From positions 83,499 through 143,498 of the forward strand of contig JBBHKE010001133.1 of NCBI GenBank assembly GCA_037447655.1: a DNA stretch of 60,000 bases, in the 5' to 3' direction. This document shows, in pieces, positions 1 through 10,915 of this stretch (position 1 is its first letter; each line of letters starts with the position of its first letter). The notes under the pieces were generated by a model. The model had not been told where the DNA came from and made no database searches. It saw only the letters and a list, made by a program, of their open reading frames with translations. The DNA is from Zygnema cylindricum (taxonomy: Eukaryota; Streptophyta; Zygnematophyceae; Zygnematales; Zygnemataceae). The position numbers and the translations under genes are program-made.

Positions 1-560
1 TGCAGGAGGAGAACCAGCAAGAGTAGTGGAAGTACACAGAAAACAGCAATGGAAGTAGACATGGAAAACAACAAAAACCATCAAGCACCTACTCAAACAG
101 CCAACTTTCAGCTTGCACAAAAAATGACTCAAAGAGCCAATATGCCTCAAATTTGCCACAATGATACAAAACGGAATAAACTGACAATTCCCCATATTGC
201 GGCCTAAATGACACAGTAAGCCATAAGATATGAATCCTAGAAGTTTCCCAAAAACTGACCTTAAAATGTTATAATTCCAAAACTGGATACAACAAAAATT
301 GGCTAAGTCCTAAATTATATACTCACAGTGTGTATCTACTAGTCTACACTAATTTGGGTAACTCTTACTGCTGTTATTATCCTGACTAACGACAAAGTGT
401 CTTACCTGTACGTCACTTTACCTTTGGAAGTATCTTATCCGTACGTCACTGTACCTTTGGTACCTCAAAAACTTTAATCATTATTTTTCAGAAACTTGAA
501 TAATAGAACACTATTTTATACTACACTACATTACAAAACAATGTTATTCAAATATTTTAA
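1..560. other. Left edge, no gene recognised
   Basis: AT-rich sequence without a convincing coding region. A short direct repeat lies at about 402-428 and 434-460: two diverged copies of a unit containing GTACGTCAC and ACCTTTGG. This stretch may belong to the far end of the LTR of copia element A, whose outer boundary I could not fix. Confidence 0.4.
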
Positions 561-1145
561 GATATCAAACTTTACACAAAACGTTGCAGATGCTTAGTCA
601 ATAGTGGTCCCTAAAGTCCAAAACAGTACAATAAACGTTCTAGACGCTTAGTCAGCAATTTGCTAAAGTCCAGCTAAATGTGGTCGTGTAGGACGAAGCA
701 CTTAAGTGCTTCGTCACTTGTGGTCCCACGTGAGTTATGCTTGTGGTCCCTCGTGAATCACAATTGCGATCTCAAGGGAATCGCGGTCGTTGGAACAAAT
801 TCAATTAACGATCAAATTGTTGAAGCGTACCATATATCTCCAAAACAACTAGTTCAGATTCCTTTCGTCTGATCCGGTGAATCGAATCGTCAAATGCATG
901 ACGCGTGTAGCTGACTATCGGCGCCAATCCGCAAAACGTGCATACGTTCACTTGCCGACGTGTGTCTTTGTAAAAGTACAATACACTCTATTGTCCTTTT
1001 GCTACTGTAACACTATTTAAGGTAAGTGTAACACTATTTAAGGTAAGTATTACAGCAGACTATTTAGAAAATATTATAAGTTATTTATATTCTCCTCTCT
1101 CTGCCTCATCTACTGAAATAAAGATTTATAAATTATAACACTCCC
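560..1145 (-). repeat. 3' LTR (partial or complete) of copia element A
   Basis: Read on the minus strand, a purine-rich tract (TTTAGGGGAG) ends at about 1146 and is followed by TGTTATAA, a normal internal-to-LTR junction. The LTR shares diverged blocks in the same order with the LTR at 31163-31780: CTTACCT.AAATAGTGT, then a GACAC.CGTCG block, then GGCGCCGA and ACGCGT. That makes elements A and E the same family. A perfect 22-base palindrome lies at 693-714. The outer end of the LTR is not resolved. Confidence 0.6.
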
Positions 1146-1189
1146 CTAAATATTTAGACTCACTTACTCTCTTAGTCTAACACCATCTC

Positions 1190-2700
1190 TGCAAAACTGT
1201 AAATATTGATAAGGAAGGGCTTTTGTTAACATGTTAGCCATCATATTCTCATCCGATAAATAACACCACTAAATGACTTTTGCAAGTACTTTTTCCTTGA
1301 CAAAGTGAAGTCTAACATCCATGTGTTTGCTACTAAAGTGATGGCTGATGTTAGAGGCAATTGCAATGGTCGCCTGGTTGTCACACCAGATAGCCTGAGG
1401 ACCTCTCTGCATATACCCAAGTTCTTGTAAAATTGACTTAACCCATAAAAGATCCTTGAGGGTAGAAGCTGCTGCCATGTTTTTTTGCTCCATTGTAGAT
1501 TGAGTTGTAACGTTTTATAGTTTGCTGCTCCAGCAGCAAGTTCAATCGCCAATCTTAAGAAAGAATTTTATTGTAGATTTTTTGGCTTAGCGTGTCACTA
1601 TGGCTCGCGTCGCTCCACGTCTATATTTTCACTTCTCCTCCTCCGAGTACAATCTTAAGATTTCGAGTACCTGCGAGATATCTCTGTACCATTTTTGTTG
1701 CTTCCCAGTCTGCCGTTTTAGGATTCTGCTGACTTTTACTCAAGACTCCCAGAGCTGTTGCAATGTCGGGTCTTGTACAATTCATAAAACATATAAGACT
1801 TCCAACTACCTGTCTATATGGCTTTGAAGCCATAAACTCTTCCTCCTCTGTCTCTAGACTCTCACAAACCATTATGCTTGAATTTGAATCAATTCCTTCT
1901 TATTTCTGCCTGAATTCCATGGGAGTTAAAAATCCTTTCACATATTTCATTTCAAATCTTTCCAACATGTTACCTATTGCTTCTTTTTGAGTCAACATAA
2001 TGAGCCTTTTGTTTTTATCTCTTTTTCTGTCTTTATACCTAAGATATACTTGGCCTCTCCGAGGTCGTTCATCTCAAATATAGACTTTAAAGTCGCTTTA
2101 ATGCGGTTTATTTCATCAATTGACTTACTTATTAATAATAGATCATCCACATATATAGCAATGTAAATTATCCCATCCTCCCCTTGTAGAACATATACAG
2201 AATGATCTGAGCTAATTCTTTTAAAACCTAGCACTGTGAAAAACTCATATAACTTCAAATTCTATTGTCTAGGAACCTGTTTCAGCGCATACAAAGATTT
2301 CATCAGTTTACACACCAATTCCTCCTTTCATTTTTCTACATACATATCACGTTGTTTCATGTAGATGGTCTCTTCTAAATCTCCATGCAAGAAAGCAGTT
2401 TTAACATCCATTTGGTGTATTTCTATATTCTCTATAGCTGCTACACTTCACAAAATTTTGACAGTAGGAAATCTAACAACTCGAGAGAAGGTTTCTTCAA
2501 AATAAATAACTTCTTTTTTATTAAAACCCTTAGCCACTCATCTGGCCATATACCTTTCAATGGTGTTGTCCGGGTTCAAGTTCACTTTGAATATCCATTT
2601 GGTGCCAATGGCTTTTCCTGCCCGGACGAAGATCCACCAACTCCCATGTTTGTGCCTCCATATTAGATTTCGTTTCATCATTTGCCGCCTCGATCTAGTG
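1190..2700 (-). pseudogene. Copia A reverse transcriptase and RNase H (broken)
   Basis: From high to low coordinates the minus strand encodes the RT fingers/palm ([16 protein letters not shown] near 2420), the YVDDLLLI catalytic box (near 2140), the DLGEAKYILGI segment, the connection region (PYRQVVGSLICFMNCTRPD near 1800) and RNase H (CDNQATIAIASN and KHMDVRLHFVKEKV near 1300). Several in-frame stops and at least two frame changes separate these pieces. The catalytic YVDD is intact but the reading frame is not. Family assignment is firm; this copy is dead. Confidence 0.85.
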
Positions 2701-2859
2701 ATTTCTCGTAGGTGATAAAAAGGCCTCCTGAATTGTGAGAGGCTCCTCTATAGCTGCAAAAATAACAAAGTGAGAGCTTGCTTGCAAAAGGTTGCTAAAT
2801 TTCTTTCCCCTCGAAGATTTGGAGGCTGAAATTGTCGACATCCTTGGATTTGGCTGCCT

Positions 2860-4400
2860 TGTTTAATCTGCGACCTGTGACTGTGTAACACTTTGTTCCA
2901 CTTTAGTGGGAGCTTGGGGTGAAGCACCATGTGAAGATACCAATGGAACCGGTGGAATAGCACTCCCATTTGGCGGTTGAAAGTAAACTCGATGTGTATG
3001 GTTAAAAATGAAAAATTCTTGTTTTGCCATTGCCGGTTGGTTTGGTAATTCAAACAGGTCAACCGAATCAAGTTCATCCTTAATCTGGATACTCCTACAT
3101 AGAATCACGTTCTGTTTCTCAAAAACAAAAAATCTATACCCTTTTGCATTATCATCATACCCCATAAAAAATCTCGGTAAGCCCTTTGCATCCATTTTCT
3201 ATCTATCCTGTGAAGTGTCTAGAATAAAACACTTGCTGCCAAAGATCTTTAAGAGACTAACATCAGGCTTCTATCCTGTCCAAAACTCATAAGGTGAAGT
3301 GTTGACAGATCTAGAAGCAATTTTATTCTTAATATAAACAGCACGGTTAAGTGTTTCAACCGAGAATTTCAAATCTAGCCCTTTATCTACAAGCATGGAC
3401 CGAGCACTCTTTGGCACTGTTCTATTTAATTTCTAAGAAACACCATTTTGTTCTAGTGTATATGAAACTGTAAGATTGTGACTCATACCTTCCTAAAAGA
3501 GGAACTCCTTAAATTCCTTTGAAGTGTATTCACCGCGATTGTCCGATCTCAACGCCAAGAGTGGAACCCCATGAAGCTTTTCCGCTCACGTTTTGTAGTG
3601 TTTAAAGTGAGTAAACACTTCACTTTTATGTTGCATGAAGTAAACTTTGGTATTCGTCAAGTAGTCATCTATGAATCTAGCCATATATTGAACGTCCCCA
3701 GCTGAAGCCACTTTTGAAGGCCCAAGAACATCAGAATGTGTTAGCCGCAAAACCTTTTTTGATTTGTGGTTTGTTTCCTGCGCAAATGGCAATATATGAA
3801 TCTTTCCAAGTGAACAACCATCACATGATTTTATAGGATGAGAAGTGAGAGAAACTCTATCAACCTTTTCCGAATTAACCATTTTCTTAAGATTATCATA
3901 TTTCATATGTCATAATCTTTTATGCCACAACTCATTATCAGATTGGACACTAGAGTAGAGAACATCATTTTCTTTACAGTCTATTATGACCATCATGTAC
4001 ATTTTGCTAGCATCTCTAGTTTTTGTTACTACTACTTTTCCTTTCTTGCTAGCAACCTGTCTACCACCTTTTAGAACGAACTGAAAGCCTTTGCTTTCCA
4101 CTAATGATATAGAGAAAAGAATCTTCTTAAAGTCTAAAACAAACAAAACATTGTGAAGGGTACTCTCTAAAGACTTTCCCCCCAACATCTACCATCAAAG
4201 TTACATCACCCTAAGCGGAGGTTTAAACTCTCATGCCACAAGCATAGTAGATAATCTTTGGAGACGTTTGTTGTAGATTTGTAAACGCCGCCTTGTTTCA
4301 GCACATGTCACCCAATACTCCCATATATGATCCATCCCACATCCTTTGGGCCCTCCATGGCAACCACCATAGCAAATAAATCTGCATCTTCTAGCTCATT
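2860..4400 (-). pseudogene. Copia A protease and integrase (broken)
   Basis: The minus strand shows, in order, a gag/protease boundary remnant (about 4310-4400, WIIYGSIG where WI.DSGA is expected, so the aspartyl protease motif is lost), the pre-integrase segment ending in ELWHKRL (near 3910), the zinc-binding CDGCSLGKIH motif (near 3820), the integrase start RLTHSDVLGP, and the post-integrase segment GYDDNAKGYRFFV (near 3150). Stops and frame changes occur throughout. Confidence 0.8.
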
Positions 4401-4406
4401 GAAGCT

Positions 4407-5468
4407 TGTAAAACGTAATGGTCTTTTTTTAAAGTATTTTTTAGGTCTGAATAGAAATATAGAAAGAAGCCTACCTCTAACTTCTCTCTCCAACTCTCAC
4501 ACTTGTCGCAGTCATTGAGAAATAGGAGAGGAAGCAAGAGCCATGGCTACCTAGGATACCCAGAGGTTTACGGGATATAAATATTAGTTTATTTATAATT
4601 AAGGATATATTTACTAAAATATATCTGCCACCTCTAGGATTTGAACCTAGAACCTGCCGGCCGGTAATCAGCCGGTAGCCGGTAGCTTTAACCGTTAACT
4701 CTAGAGATAGTGTTACATATTATAGGGTTCGATAATAAATTAAACATTTATACGTTTGATAGTTCATTTAACTGAAATAGTTTTACGGGAGACATAGATC
4801 TAGTAATGTAAAAGTACGGATTACGGTACGGATAAGAAACAAATACAGCGAATTTATTTCTTTACCAAAACGAATACCGCGCATGTATATATTACGGCTA
4901 CGATTAAATGTGAATTTAATCGGACGGCCGAAATTAAACGCCGAGATCGCGGAAGAGAATTTCGACGGTTTTTGATCATTGCCACATCGAATGACACTTG
5001 GCAGAATGACATTGGATCGCGGCATCTTCGAGGATTAAGGGAGTGAATCCCGATATACCACGTGTCGACATTAAGGCCATGTCATACAACATTCGTACAG
5101 AAAGTACACCTGCAGTTGTACTTTTGTGTACAGAGGAGTAATCTAATTGGCTTCGTACATCAGTAGATAGAGTCTGTGAGAGAGATAAGACTTAGAAAAA
5201 ATTAGGAGATAGGACCCTCTCTCCCAGAGAGTTTCTTTACAAAAGGTCAACTTTGACCCTCCATAACTTACTGCTCAAAGGAGCAAATTCAGAGATTCTT
5301 TTTGCTACCAACTCAGGGGAGTCTTGCTTTCACAAGGGTGAAGTTGGTCAAGATTTTTGTCTGCCAAGGTGGCAGTTGTTCTTGTTGAAACACAAAGGGG
5401 TCAGGGATATCCTAGAGGTTTCTTGGAAGTTGTCCACTCTGAGGACTTATGGAGGTCTCAGAGTTTCA
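4407..5468 (+). repeat. 5' LTR of copia element B
   Basis: Direct repeat of 9835-10915. It begins TGTAAAAC and ends CAGAGTTTCA, immediately before the primer-binding site. It contains an antisense tRNA-like segment near 4630-4745. Lengths (1062 and 1081 bases) differ by small indels, including a GGTGGCAGTTT duplication in the 3' copy. Confidence 0.93.
4630..4745 (-). other. tRNA-like segment inside the 5' LTR of B
   Basis: On the minus strand the sequence reads like a decayed tRNA. It has a T-arm with five-base stem CTAGG/CCTAG around TTCAAAT, containing the pol III B-box GGTTCAAATCC. An anticodon-like hairpin CCGG-CTGATTA-CCGG precedes it, and AGGTGGCA in the acceptor 3' position follows. 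The D-arm side is only weakly tRNA-like and the 5' acceptor strand does not pair. A run of four T lies about 15 bases downstream. The loop would read GAU (Ile). Probably a captured tRNA or SINE piece rather than a working gene. Confidence 0.5.
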
Positions 5469-5483
5469 GGTTATGGGCCCACC
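5469..5483 (+). other. Primer-binding site of copia B, half-tRNA type
   Basis: The 15 bases GGTTATGGGCCCACC start directly after the CA end of the LTR. They are the exact complement of the anticodon arm of plant initiator tRNA-Met (bases 25-39 of the tRNA as I know it), not of its 3' end. Drosophila copia and yeast Ty5 are known to prime from such an internal, cleaved tRNA. The ATG at 5473-5475, which faces the CAU anticodon, is also the first codon of gag. Confidence 0.8.
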
Positions 5484-6540
5484 TTTTAGGGTACCAATCT
5501 TTAATGGAACTAGCTTCATATACTGGGAAAGTATGATGATAGGAGCTCTATGCGAAAAAAGGTTTTGGGGGATAGTGAGTGGACGATTAGGGCGTCCATC
5601 AAGTCTTAAAATTCCTCTAGGGTTTGAAAGAAGCAGATTCACAAAGAAAGGAGGTCCATCTTCAACCGATGAGAGAAAGGAAAGAGAGGTGGTGGACAAA
5701 GGAGCGGAGAAGTAGACGACCACACCAATAACAATTGATTCAGCATTCATGTCACCTATTCTGAGGAACGAGGCGAATGATACTTAAACCTGGGATTTCA
5801 ACAATACGGCGGCAAAACACTTCATCTTATGCCATCTTACTCAAGGACTTGCATGTCCTCATTTGCAGGTAGAAAGGGCATCTGATCTATGGATGGCTCT
5901 CATAGAGATGTACTGAAGTGGTACGATTCAGCAACAACAGCTGGCTGATCAAAAAAGTAAGAAATATGTATACAAAAGGGGGAAAATGTTGGATTTTTGC
6001 AATGAGCTTGCTACACTCTTCATGGAGCTAGAGAGTGTGGGAAAAGATTTTAGTGAAAAAGAAAAGGTTAAGTGTTTACTGATGAAGTTACCCAATGAGT
6101 TCGAAAACATAGTCAACCGTGTGCTGGACTTGCCGGACTCAAGGTGGATATGGAACTCAGTGGTAAGGATGATTCTCGTTCGATTGATTACAATTAACTG
6201 GTAGGGATGATTGAGATCCGAAGGGGAGGAAAGAGTCGCCAAGCCTTGGCAACTGCGACTGATTTGAGGAACAAGGATTCCCGGAAACCGGTCAGAAACT
6301 ATAGGGGGAGGGAGCAGAAAAATCAGACCGACGAGTTCGGACTAAGGGCTCCCAAAGGTTTATGTCATTTTTGTAACAAACCTAGGCACTATATGGCAGA
6401 GTGTATTAAGCTAACCAAGCTTCGGTTAAAAGAGGGGCAGACCGGTGGTACCCCGAGAGGAAAGAAAAAGACCTTTGTGACACAGGTACATGAGGCGGAA
6501 TCCGAGGACGAGGACGATGAGCTCCATTTAGATGAGGAGT
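5473..6540 (+). pseudogene. Copia B gag (broken)
   Basis: Gag starts at the ATG inside the primer-binding site: MGPPFRVPIFNGTSFIYWES, the usual copia gag N-terminus. The capsid-like helical region continues near 5790-6160 (LWMALIEMY; FMELESVGKDFSEKEKVKCLLMKLP) and ends in a zinc knuckle CHFCNKPRHYMAEC at about 6360-6405, which keeps the C-x2-C-x4-H-x4-C spacing. A stop at about 5713, another near 5914 and a frame change near 6200 break the frame. An acidic segment (ESEDEDDELH) separates the knuckle from protease. Confidence 0.85.
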
Positions 6541-6599
6541 AGGAGGCAAAAAACGAGGTCGAAATTCCACGAACGCAGAAATGTGCTTACGGAAGATTG

Positions 6600-9500
6600 A
6601 AAGGCGAAGCAAGGTGGATTATGGATTCAAGTGCTCCATGCACATGTGTAAGGATAGGCACCTGTTCACTAAGATAAGAAATATTCCCACCGTAGAGATA
6701 GAGTACGAGAATGGGAGGTTTGTCACCATTACTATTGTATGATCGGTAAATTTGAAAGTGTTAGTAGAAGGAAAGACATCCATAGTAACATTCTCCGATG
6801 TATTGTTTATTCCGGAGGTGAACAAAAACCTCATCTCTACATCCGTATTAGATGATAAGGGTTTTTTTATTAGCACTAGGGAAAGAGTCTTTATTGCTAG
6901 TTTGGGGAGGATGTCTATTTCATTGTTGAGAAAGGTAGCCATGGGATGATTAGGCTGATTTTAAGTAATAAATGAATAGACTTTATTATGCTGGTGTTCA
7001 TGATATTATGATGTGGAATAAGAGGCTTGGGCATGTAAATCTAGATAAGTTAAGAGAGATGAAAAAGATGGGAGTGGTGGAAGGGATTCAGTTCACTGAG
7101 AGTGATAATATAAGTGATTGTAGTGGATGGGCTCAAGGTAAAACACACAGATTACCCTTTCCTAAAACAGCCACCTATAAGGGAGAAAAAATTCTAGATC
7201 TAGTACATACCGATATTTGGGGACCGGCTAAAGTCCCCTCACCGGGGGGGAAGAGATTTATGATGACTATCACTAATGATTAGTCTCGGTATTCCCGAGT
7301 GTATTTTTTGAAAAACAAGCCCGAAGCTCAGGATTGTTTTAAACAATATAAAGCATGGAGCGAAAAACTGCATAAAACTCCAATCAAGAGAATAAGGAGT
7401 GACAATGGTGGAGAGTATACTTCTAACCAGTTTGAGGATTTTATGAGGGAAGATGGGGTCCAACACCAAAAGACAGTTCCAGAAAACCCGGAATAGCATG
7501 GGGTAGCTGAAAGGTTAAATAGAATACTAAGTGATTGTGCTTGAAGTATGTTGTCAGATTAGAAGATTGGAAAAAGGTTTTGGGCAGAAGCAATGAACTC
7601 TGCTAATTTCCTCAAAAATAGAGTTCTTACTTGAGCTATAAAAGATCTAACACCTTATGAGAGATGGACAGGCCGGAAACCAGACATATCTCACTTAAAG
7701 GTTTTCGGCAGTCAAGTATTCAGTCTAGATACAGATCGGCCTTATTCTAAGCTAGATCTTAAAGGAAAACCGGGATACTTATTAGGATATGATGAGGATG
7801 TTAAAGGATATAGAGTTTATGATCTAAAAAGAGAAGATATAATCTTAGTAAAGCATCTAGTAGTTATGGATGAAGGAAAGTCTGTGGATCCCTTCAAATA
7901 TACAAAGTCAGTAAAAATCAGATTTGAGTCAGAAAATTCTGATGACTTTGAGCTTCCTAACTATCCAGGTTTTAGAGAAGATGACATTCTTGTAGGTACA
8001 AATCAGATCGAGAAGGACTCGGCTATGGAAACTCCAGTAAAAATTCTACCCAAAGCGGAAGACGTGGTGGAAATTGATTCGAAATCAAGGGATAGGGGAG
8101 AAGCCGAGATTGTTCGAAAGAATCCACGAGAACCATCTATTCCGGCATCAAATTTTGAGGGGGGGAGGAGAAGTAGCAAAAGATTGCAAGAAAAACAGGT
8201 TAATAACAAGGTAATAAAACTATCTCTTCAAGATGAACCTCAGACTTATGGAGAGGCGATGACATGTCCAGAAAGAAACCGGTGGAAGACAGCCATCAAT
8301 GAAGAGATGGCCACAATTATGGCTGCTGATACTTGGGAGTTGGTGGATTGTCCACCTAACCGAAAACCAATTGGTTGTAAGTGGGTTTTCAAATTAAAAC
8401 TAAACCCAGATAACACAATCGAGCGCTACAAGGCCAGATTAGTGACAAAGGGATTTACACAAAAAGAGGGAATTGACTACGAGGAAACCTTTGGTCCAGT
8501 CGTCAGATTTCCCTCCGTCCGCATACTTCTTAGTCTGGCAGCAGCCAAAGACATGAAAGTGCACCAGATGGACATCAAGACAGCCTTTTTGCATGGAGAA
8601 TTGGAAGATGAGATCTTCATGCGACAATCCGAAGGGTTTGTGGAGGAAGGAGAGGAGTGTAAGGTATACTGGCTGATTAAATCTCTTTATGGTTTGAAAC
8701 AGGCGCCTTGACAGTGGAATAATAAGCTTGATGAGTTTCTTCCCGGTCTGGGATATATTTAGATCAGCTCAGACCACTCAATCTATGTTTTCGAAGATGA
8801 GGAAGGTTTTATATTTATTGCAATTTATGTTGATGATTTGCTTGTTTTAAGTAATTTAATGGAAAAAATTAATAAACCGAAAACCGATCTTAATGGGAGA
8901 TTTGAAATGAAGGATATGGGGGAAGCAAAATATGTTTTGGGAATTCAAGTAGAGAGAAACCGAAAAAGAAAGATTTTAAGATTGACTCAAAAAGAAGCAA
9001 TAGGGAACATGCTTGAAAATTTTCAAATGGATAAAGCTAATAGTTGTACAACTCCAATGAAGTTGAAGAAGGGAAGTGAGAGGAGTGAGAAAGAAGGAGT
9101 CATAGTCTTAGACGAGGAATTATCTTCTGAAGAACAGAAGTTCATGCAGACTATTCCTTACAAGCAAGTAGTGGGAAGTTTAATCTATTTTATGAATTGT
9201 TCCCGGCCGGATTTAGTTGCAGCTGTAGGAGTGCTGAGTAAAAGTCTAAATGCTCCCACTAAGAGGGATTGGGAGGCAACTAAAACAGTCTTTAGATATT
9301 TGATAGGAACTAGGGATTTATAGTTGCACTTAGGTGGGGAGAATACTGACATCACTACTTGGAGTGATGCCAGTTATGGTGATATTGCAATGAGGAGATA
9401 CACTTCTGGATATGTATTATATCTGGGTGATGGGGCTTGCTGTTCGAGTAGCTAACAGCAAAAAGTTATTGCTCAGTCCACCATGGATGCTGAGTATATG

Positions 9501-9821
9501 GCCTCTTAATCTGCTGTAAAAGAATTGATGTGGGTCAAGTCTTTGCTTGGTGAGCTTCGTCACCTTAAGAGTGGTGTGCAAAAAATATTTTGTGATAATT
9601 AGGCAGTAATCGCTATTTTTGCCAATCATAAACATCATTTTAAAGCCAAACACATGGACATTAGACTCAGCTTTGCTAGAGAGAAAGTAGAAAACAAAAT
9701 AATCAGTTTAGAGTACCGACTAGATAGTGAGATGGTAGCAGATATGATGACCAAACGTGTGCCTTCCCCTAAGCTTATTTTCTGCAGGGAGAAGTGTGGT
9801 ATGAAATTTAAGATTGACTAG
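6600..9821 (+). pseudogene. Copia B pol: protease, integrase, RT, RNase H (broken)
   Basis: The protease keeps the catalytic Asp, but in WIMDSSAP rather than DSGA, and is frameshifted near 6635 and again between 6949 and 6972. From 6972 to the terminal TAG at 9819 pol stays in one frame, with stops at 7281, 7494, 7542, 7560, 7632, 8709, 8760, 9321, 9453, 9507 and 9600. Integrase retains HTDIWGP, RSDNGGEY and the catalytic Glu before the 7494 stop, but the second zinc Cys is Trp (CSGWAQGK). RT retains WVFKLKLNPD, QMDIKTAFLHGELEDE and YVDDLLVL; RNase H retains WSDASYGD and STMDAEYMAS. Many stops look like C-to-T changes (CGA to TGA, CAG to TAG). Confidence 0.9.
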
Positions 9822-9834
9822 AAAATAAGGGGAG
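9822..9834 (+). other. Polypurine tract of copia B
   Basis: AAAATAAGGGGAG lies between the pol stop codon and the TGTA start of the 3' LTR, the expected plus-strand priming site. Confidence 0.8.
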
Positions 9835-10915
9835 TGTAGAAATTAATGGTCTTTTTTTAAAGTATTTTTTAGGTCTGAATAGAAATATAGAAAGAAGCCG
9901 AGGCAGTCTACCTCTAACTTCTCTCTCCAACTCTCAAACTTGTCGCAGTCACTGAGAAATTGGAAAGGAAGCTAGAGCCATGGCTACCTAGGCTATCCAC
10001 AGGTTTATGGGATATAAATATTAGTTTATTTATAATTAATGATATATTTACTAAAATATATGTGCCACCTCCAGGATTTGAACGTAGAACCTGCTGGCCG
10101 GTAATCAGCCGGTAGCGGGTAGCTCTAACTGTCAAGTATAGAGATAGTGTTACGTATTATAGGGATTGATAATTAATTAAACATTAACACGTAGGATAGT
10201 TCATTTAACTGAAATAGTTTTACGGAAGACATAGATCCAGTAATGTAATAGTACGGATTACGGTACGTATCAGAAACGAATACCGCGCATTAATTTCTTT
10301 AGCAAAACGAATATCTTGCATGCATTTATTACAGATACGATTAAATGTGAATTTAATCAGACTGCCGAAATTAAACGCCAAGATCGCGGAAGAGAATTTC
10401 GGCGGTTTTTGATCTTCACCACATTGGATGACACGTGGTGGAATGACATTGGATCGCGGCATCTCCGAGGATTAAGGGAGCGAATCCGGAGATACCACGT
10501 GTCGACATATACGCCATGTAGTACAATATCCGTACAGAAAGTACACCGGCAGCTGTACTTTTGTGTACGGAGGAGTAATCTGATTGGCTCCGTACATTAG
10601 TAGATAGAGTCTGTGAGAGAGATAGGACTTAGAAAAATTAGGAGATAGGACCCTCTCTTCCAGAGAGCTACTGTACAAAAGGTCAACTTTGACCCTCCGT
10701 AACTTACTGCTCAAGGGAGAAAATTCAGAGATTCTTTTTGCTATCGACCTAGGGGAGTCTTGCCTTCACAGGGGTGAAGTTGGTCAATTTTTTTGTCTGT
10801 CAGGGTGGCAGTTTGGTGGCAGTTTTTCTTGCTGGAACACAAAAGGGTCAGGGTTATCCTAAAGGCTTATTGGAAGCTGTCCACTCTGAAGACTTATGGA
10901 GGTCTCAGAGTTTCA
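9835..10915 (+). repeat. 3' LTR of copia element B
   Basis: Direct repeat of 4407-5468, starting TGTAGAAA and ending CAGAGTTTCA. It ends abruptly against the minus-strand gag remnant of element D at 10916. Confidence 0.93.
10064..10165 (-). other. tRNA-like segment inside the 3' LTR of B
   Basis: Second copy of the antisense tRNA-like segment. The B-box-like TTCAAATCC, the CCGG-CTGATTA-CCGG hairpin and the AGGTGGCA end are all kept, and the D-arm part (GTTAGAGC) looks more tRNA-like than in the 5' LTR. The T-stem has one mismatch. Presence in both LTRs means it was in the element before insertion. Confidence 0.5.

Larger units (their letters stand above)
1146..4406 (-). mobile_element. Ty1/copia element A, decayed, 5' part lost
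   Basis: Minus-strand copia internal region in the normal order (protease, integrase, reverse transcriptase, RNase H) with many frameshifts and stops. It is cut on its 5' side at 4406 by the 5' LTR of element B. Its gag does not resume cleanly on the other side: the minus-strand gag fragment at 10.9-11.3 kb ends in an LTR unlike that of A. A is therefore a 5'-truncated relic, or one half of a rearranged nest. It is not capable of making protein. Confidence 0.85.
4407..10915 (+). mobile_element. Ty1/copia element B, both LTRs present, inactive
   Basis: A structurally complete copia element of about 6.5 kb. The 5' LTR is 4407-5468, the primer-binding site 5469-5483, the gag-pol internal region 5473-9821, the polypurine tract 9822-9834 and the 3' LTR 9835-10915. 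Both LTRs start TGTA and end TTTCA. A stretch of roughly 200 bases compared by eye differs at about one position in ten, mostly transitions, so the insertion is old. No 5-base target duplication is visible (AAGCT on the left, CTAAA on the right), suggesting rearrangement at a flank. Pol has eleven in-frame stops but no frameshift; gag and protease have both. Confidence 0.93.

Noticed and set aside
8003-8627. Minus-strand open frames opposite copia B RT
   Set aside because: Antisense of the recognised pol region.
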